From positions 29,491 to 75,007 of the forward strand of contig CAJTVT010000008.1 of the NCBI GenBank assembly GCA_910580015.1: a stretch of 45,517 bases of DNA, given 5' to 3'. The stretch comes from an uncultured Lachnospiraceae bacterium. Lineage in GTDB: Bacteria; Bacillota; Clostridia; Lachnospirales; Lachnospiraceae. The notes under the pieces were generated by a model. The model saw nothing but the letters and a program-made list of their open reading frames with translations. It was not told the origin of the DNA and did not search any database. Made by a program: the position numbers and the translations under genes. This document shows positions 42,513 through 45,517 of this stretch, piece by piece. Every line of letters begins with the position of its first letter. Position 1 is the stretch's first letter.

Positions 42513-43595
42513 TTATATATGGAATTCAAACTCCTCATTTGCTAACCTAATCTGATCTCCATCATAAAGTTCCATCTCTTGCTGAGCAGGCACAACTTGC
42601 CCATTAATATAAGTATGATTTGTAGAATCCAGATCTCGTATATAATATTGTTGTCCTCTGGTGATGATATCCGCATGGCTTCTGCTCACCTTATCATTGT
42701 TACTAACAAAATAATCAGAATAACTTCTCTCTTTTCCAATCCGAAACACTGGCTTACATATAGAGATTTCCTCATCTGTCAACACCCTGTATAATGTAGC
42801 ATAATGCACTTGCCTACAACTTTCCTCCAGCAATCCCGTAGGTTCATCTTCCTGAAATCCATCCAGTTCCCAATCATTTAACAGCCCAGTTTCCACCTCA
42901 TCCTCTTGGCTTAATTTTCCTGTTTCTTCATCTTTCAACAATCCCGTTTCTTCACTACCTCTCTCATCTTGATAATGTCTGAAATAGTCCGCTGGTTTAT
43001 CTGTCATAAACCCACTCTGTCCCATACCATTGCGCTTGATGATATCCACCACACTGCGGTCTTCCTTTAAAATATATTTTTCAATCTTTTCTGTATCAAA
43101 TCGTTCGATACTCTTGATAAAATAAATAAATTTGGAAATATACTCTGTTTCCTGCCCTTCCAGTGGCTGAGCAGAATACACAATACTTTCAATAAACCTT
43201 ATAATATCCGCTTTCTTTGTCACATCATCCAAGGGTAGATAAACAAACTGCAGCTCCCTGGTTGTCTCATTGATAAATACATGATTCAACTCAAACACGA
43301 CACTGTTTACAATCAAACTGTTCTGATTCAATTTCTGCACCACATCTACAATCTGTTCCATGAGAAAGAAAAAATCATTTTTGCTCACTGGCTTTTTGAG
43401 TCTGTCACACAAGCTAATTCCCATAGGGCCAGAATATTCCACTGTATGTTTCTTTATTTGTTCTACCTTGAGCATCCCTCTTATGTATTTGCCTGAAAAA
43501 ATCTGAAGTTGCCTCTCATTCAGTCTTTCTTTGAATGAAAGCTTTATCTTTACAAACAGGCGGCAATCCCTGACTCTAGCTTTAAACTTTGCCAT
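42513..43595 (-). CDS. FHA domain protein 1 with N-terminal DUF6382-like domain
   Basis: A 360-residue protein that opens the T7SS operon. Residues 1 to about 190 match the layout of DUF6382-type domains and include FVYLPL, a pattern shared with FHA protein 2. A very acidic middle (about 210-258) repeats ETGLL/PTGLL motifs with Thr217, Thr236 and Thr253, and a variant at Thr225 (ETGKL). The C-terminal FHA domain (about 283-360) has FRIGKERS, VSRSH and TNHTYINGQ. The start at 43595 (MAKFKARV) has an AGGA five nucleotides upstream; a GTG at 43652 lacks support. The protein may bind its own phosphorylated tail or that of partners. Confidence 0.85.
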   Translation of the reverse strand: MAKFKARVRDCRLFVKIKLSFKERLNERQLQIFSGKYIRGMLKVEQIKKHTVEYSGPMGISLCDRLKKPVSKNDFFFLMEQIVDVVQKLNQNSLIVNSVVFELNHVFINETTRELQFVYLPLDDVTKKADIIRFIESIVYSAQPLEGQETEYISKFIYFIKSIERFDTEKIEKYILKEDRSVVDIIKRNGMGQSGFMTDKPADYFRHYQDERGSEETGLLKDEETGKLSQEDEVETGLLNDWELDGFQEDEPTGLLEESCRQVHYATLYRVLTDEEISICKPVFRIGKERSYSDYFVSNNDKVSRSHADIITRGQQYYIRDLDSTNHTYINGQVVPAQQEMELYDGDQIRLANEEFEFHI

Positions 43596-43666
43596 AATTT
43601 TCCTGAATTCCTTCTGTATTTTTGTCAATACTATAAGCTGTAAAAACTCCACATACAGCCATACGT

Positions 43667-43688
43667 TTGCGCAGAACTTTATGTTCTG
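43667..43688 (-). repeat. Inverted repeat, left copy (candidate recombination site)
   Basis: The - strand reads C-AGAACATAAAGTTCT-G-CGCAA. The 15-mer core is itself a dyad (AGAAC, 5-nt spacer ATAAA, GTTCT). In this copy the dyad extends to GCGCAGAAC/GTTCTGCGC. It matches the right copy at 45350-45371 in 21 of 22 positions in opposite orientation. Confidence 0.8.
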
Positions 43689-43767
43689 CGCATATTAAGA
43701 CTTTTTTTAAACTCACTCTAAAATCCATGATGTAATGACCCTTTTATTTGACCACTAATAAACATTT

Positions 43768-43933
43768 CTAGTGTAGTGACACGTTTATATTTGGTGAAAC
43801 TACGCAGAATTTTCATTCTTCTGCAAGGCAGATTTTCAACGGTGTAGCGGTGGCTACAGCTAGAAAATCTAACGCAGCAGATGGATGAAAAGGCAAGTAG
43901 GTTTGCCTAATTATAAATGTGTCAGTACACTAG
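43768..43933. repeat. 166-bp nested inverted-repeat element
   Basis: The ends are 22-bp inverted repeats (43768-43789 and 43912-43933, 20 of 22 matching). Inside, further inverted pairs are seen in order: TTTTCATTCTTCTGC (13 of 15 with its partner), AGATTTTC/GAAAATCT and GTAGC/GCTAC. Almost the whole segment can fold on itself. This is like a miniature inverted-repeat element or a multi-part recombinase binding region. Confidence 0.6.
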
Positions 43934-44041
43934 TGTATTGACCTGTCGATATTTAGCCTAATTCAATTTTCTATAATCAGTAAAAATAGCTGAAAAATGC
44001 ATAAATAGGTTTAACTAAATATAATACGGTCAGTACACTAG
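43930..44041. repeat. Second inverted-repeat unit abutting the recombinase gene end
   Basis: The end motif CTAGTGTA(T/C)TGACC occurs at 43930-43943 and inverted at 44028-44041 (13 of 14). It shares its left end with the right end of the 166-bp element, where they form an 11-bp-armed dyad around ACTAGT (43921-43942). The right end overlaps the stop codon of the recombinase gene. Confidence 0.55.
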
Positions 44042-45162
44042 CCAAACATAACAGAGAGTTTTTCCAATTGGTTTCTTTTTAACTCCAAAGAAGAATGTAC
44101 ATAAGTATTTAACGTTATATTGACATTCGCATGTCCTAATATTTCACTTAATGATTTTATATCCACATTTAATTCCACACATCTTGTAGCAAACGTATGT
44201 CGAAGTCCATGAAAGTTAATTTGTTGAATACAGTAATTTTCCAGAATTTTATGATAACGATACTCAAATGTCCTTGGACTGATAAACTTCTCTGCACCAG
44301 ATACAACAAAACAATTCTGGTGTTTTTCCTTGACATTCTTTAACACATGAAACAGCTTTGCAGTGATTGGAATATCTCTGACAGAAGTCTTTGTTTTTGG
44401 TTTATCCACTACCAGACATGTTTTTACTGCCAGATTTTTATCTGAATTTTTGATTCTTGTTATGGTATGTCTGACATGAATAATAGCATGCTTCATATCA
44501 ATATCTTCCCATTTTAAGGCACATATTTCACCAATCCTCATACCTGTGTTCAGTGCAATTTTAATCCCCAAAGCTGTCAAAGATTGATCCTTTTCCAGAC
44601 AATTTTCCAAGTTTTTTTGAGTTTCAATATCTAAAATTTCAATCTTTTGGGGCTGTGACTCCGGTTTTTGAATTTTGGTTTTCAGCGGATCACAGTAATT
44701 TCTTGCTACTGCATACTGCATCACAGAATTTACAATTATACCCATTGTTTTTACATAGGAACTACTTAGCCTACTACCATCGCTAATACGTCCAAATGCT
44801 AACTTCTGTGAGAGAAAAAAATTAATCTGGCTTTCATTCAGCAGGTTTATTGGATAGCTTCCCAACTCAGGATTAATGTGTCGCTCTAACATCTCCTGAT
44901 ATTTTAATCTGGTGGATTTCTTTTGAGTCAGAAATCGATACTGCATCCATTCTTCTGCGGTTTGTGCAAACGTCTTTCTTTCTGTTTTCTCTTCCAAAAA
45001 AGTAGCATTCTCTCTAGCCAATAGTTTCTTTTCTTTTGCTTCTTTGTATGTTTTTCCATAGAAAGATACTTGATGAGAATTCCCCCGCCCATCGGTGATC
45101 ATTACTCGTGCTTCCCATCTTCCATCTTTTCTCTTATGAATATTTTCTCCTCGTCTTGACAT
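44038..45162 (-). CDS. Tyrosine recombinase/integrase
   Basis: A 374-residue integrase. It has an N-terminal arm-binding type domain (RRGENIHKRKDGRWEARV), a core-binding SAM-like domain (about 65-165) and a catalytic domain with all expected residues: Arg209 (TGMRIGE), His318 and Arg321 (HGLRHTF), His344 (LGHANVN) and the nucleophile Tyr354 (LNTYVHS). It should therefore be active. The start at 45162 (MSRRGEN) has AGGAGGG with a 5-nt spacer; an ATG 15 nt farther upstream overlaps that site. It resembles Tn916-type integrases, but no excisionase or other mobile-element genes are seen in the window. It lies between two inverted repeat copies upstream of the T7SS operon. Confidence 0.92.
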   Translation of the reverse strand: MSRRGENIHKRKDGRWEARVMITDGRGNSHQVSFYGKTYKEAKEKKLLARENATFLEEKTERKTFAQTAEEWMQYRFLTQKKSTRLKYQEMLERHINPELGSYPINLLNESQINFFLSQKLAFGRISDGSRLSSSYVKTMGIIVNSVMQYAVARNYCDPLKTKIQKPESQPQKIEILDIETQKNLENCLEKDQSLTALGIKIALNTGMRIGEICALKWEDIDMKHAIIHVRHTITRIKNSDKNLAVKTCLVVDKPKTKTSVRDIPITAKLFHVLKNVKEKHQNCFVVSGAEKFISPRTFEYRYHKILENYCIQQINFHGLRHTFATRCVELNVDIKSLSEILGHANVNITLNTYVHSSLELKRNQLEKLSVMFG

Positions 45163-45289
45163 AATTACCCTCCTCATTTTTGACCATCTTCCTGACCATG
45201 AATAGACGAAAAAATAAACTTTTTTAACGGTTGCTCTTCCGTTTTCTTGTTATTACCCCTGAAAATTTGTCGATATTGCACAAAAAATG

Positions 45290-45318
45290 TTGACGATATC
45301 CTACAGGTGTGATAAAAT
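45290..45318 (+). promoter_or_regulatory. Outward promoter inside the bracketed segment
   Basis: TTGACG (45290-45295), a 17-nt spacer and TAAAAT (45313-45318), with an A-rich stretch upstream. It faces right, away from the recombinase and the T7SS operon, and ends 32 nt before the right inverted repeat. Confidence 0.7.
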
Positions 45319-45349
45319 AACAAACAATATACGAACTAAACGTATCGTA

Positions 45350-45371
45350 CAGAACATAAAGTTCTACGCAA
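45350..45371 (+). repeat. Inverted repeat, right copy (candidate recombination site)
   Basis: The + strand reads C-AGAACATAAAGTTCT-A-CGCAA, matching the left copy at 43667-43688 in opposite orientation with one mismatch. The CGCAA end faces outward in both copies. The asymmetric 5-nt spacer ATAAA is inverted between the copies, so recombination between them would flip the segment rather than delete it. Confidence 0.8.
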
Positions 45372-45517
45372 TGTTTATTTTCTGTTAAATTATCTCATAA
45401 GAATAAATCTTAATTCTAGATTTATGTCGATTATCTCAAAAAATGTGCATTTATCTGATAATCTTTTTTGTCATTTTCTTTTTCCATTTTGTGATATACT
45501 CTCAGAGTCTCTTTGTA

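Larger units (their letters stand above)
43596..44037. other. Gene-free repeat-rich stretch upstream of the T7SS operon
   Basis: No gene was found. The stretch holds one copy of the 22-bp inverted repeat (43667-43688) inside a perfect hairpin, then a block of nested inverted repeats (43768-44041). I found no consensus - strand promoter for the T7SS operon here in the present orientation: the only TTGACA (43628-43623) has no matching -10 before the start codon. Confidence 0.6.
45163..45517. other. Gene-free end of the window beyond the recombinase gene
   Basis: No gene or ribosome binding site was found. It contains an outward (+) promoter (45290-45318), a 5-bp-arm dyad ATACG-N7-CGTAT (45329-45345) and the right inverted repeat. 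A gene to the right of the window may be read from this promoter. Confidence 0.5.

Noticed and set aside
43513..43652. GTG start at 43652 for FHA protein 1
   Set aside because: No ribosome binding site there; the ATG at 43595 has one, and the extra residues do not resemble a domain.
43668..43692. The perfect hairpin at the left repeat read as an ordinary terminator
   Set aside because: The T-run lies on the + strand side, about ten nucleotides from the stem, with no + strand gene before it. On the - strand, where the operon lies, no T-tract follows. The match to the right repeat explains it better.
44038..45162. Recombinase as the end of a prophage or conjugative element covering the T7SS block
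   Set aside because: No phage structural, relaxase, replication or excisionase genes are seen in the window, and no tRNA target or direct att repeats bracket the block. The repeats found are inverted.
1..45517. tRNA, rRNA and known riboswitch structures
   Set aside because: None could be recognised by eye on either strand in the gaps between genes.

Overview
This window looks like a chromosomal segment of a low-GC Gram-positive anaerobe of the class Clostridia, most likely a gut Lachnospiraceae. The support is a trimeric NADH/ferredoxin-type [FeFe] hydrogenase, the GGGtGRT/NifU-like gene pair, strong AGGAGG-type ribosome binding sites, occasional TTG starts, a CIRCE element and a Firmicutes-style type VII secretion (T7SS) locus. 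The genus cannot be fixed from the sequence alone.

Layout. 0.2-1.9 kb (+): an ECF sigma factor overlapping a membrane-anchored anti-sigma-like sensor. 2.0-3.8 kb (-): a family 2 glycosyltransferase and an orphan AgrA-like LytTR response regulator with its own promoter and a 21-bp-spaced direct repeat. 4.3-6.1 kb (-): a NifU-like scaffold protein and the GGGtGRT protein, ending in a clear terminator. 6.2-11.3 kb (-): hydC-hydB-hydA plus an acidic coiled-coil protein, followed by a very long hairpin. 11.6-14.8 kb (-): a FapA-like DUF342 protein with an unusual repeat domain, then a response regulator with a degenerate HD-GYP domain. 15.0-17.1 kb (+): htpG behind a perfect CIRCE site. 17.4-19.3 kb (-): a BlaI/BlaR1-type regulator pair with two operator dyads.

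19.5-43.6 kb (-): a single tightly packed block of 18 genes, the main feature of the window. In order of transcription it encodes FHA protein 1, PP2C phosphatase, transmembrane Ser/Thr kinase, two small membrane proteins, a 2369-residue Ig-like/InlB-repeat surface protein, FHA protein 2, a CpaE/MinD-like ATPase, YukD/EsaB, EssC, WXG100/EsxA, a 361-residue unknown, three small helical (YwqH/LXG-partner-like) proteins, a 598-residue candidate secreted effector with a Gly/Ala-rich C-terminus, two DUF4176 proteins and a lipoprotein. Recognisable EsaA, EssA and EssB are absent. The kinase-TM-TPR protein, the FHA proteins and the giant surface protein may fill those places, which would give a T7SS with a complete Thr-phosphorylation circuit built in.

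43.6-45.5 kb: a gene-free 440 bp stretch full of nested inverted repeats, a tyrosine recombinase gene on the - strand, and a good outward-facing (+) promoter. A 22-bp near-identical inverted repeat (43667-43688 and 45350-45371) brackets recombinase and promoter. If the bracketed 1.7 kb flips, that promoter would face the T7SS operon. I read this as a candidate phase-variation switch for the secretion system; it is a hypothesis from sequence layout only.

No rRNA, tRNA, CRISPR array or transposase gene was seen.
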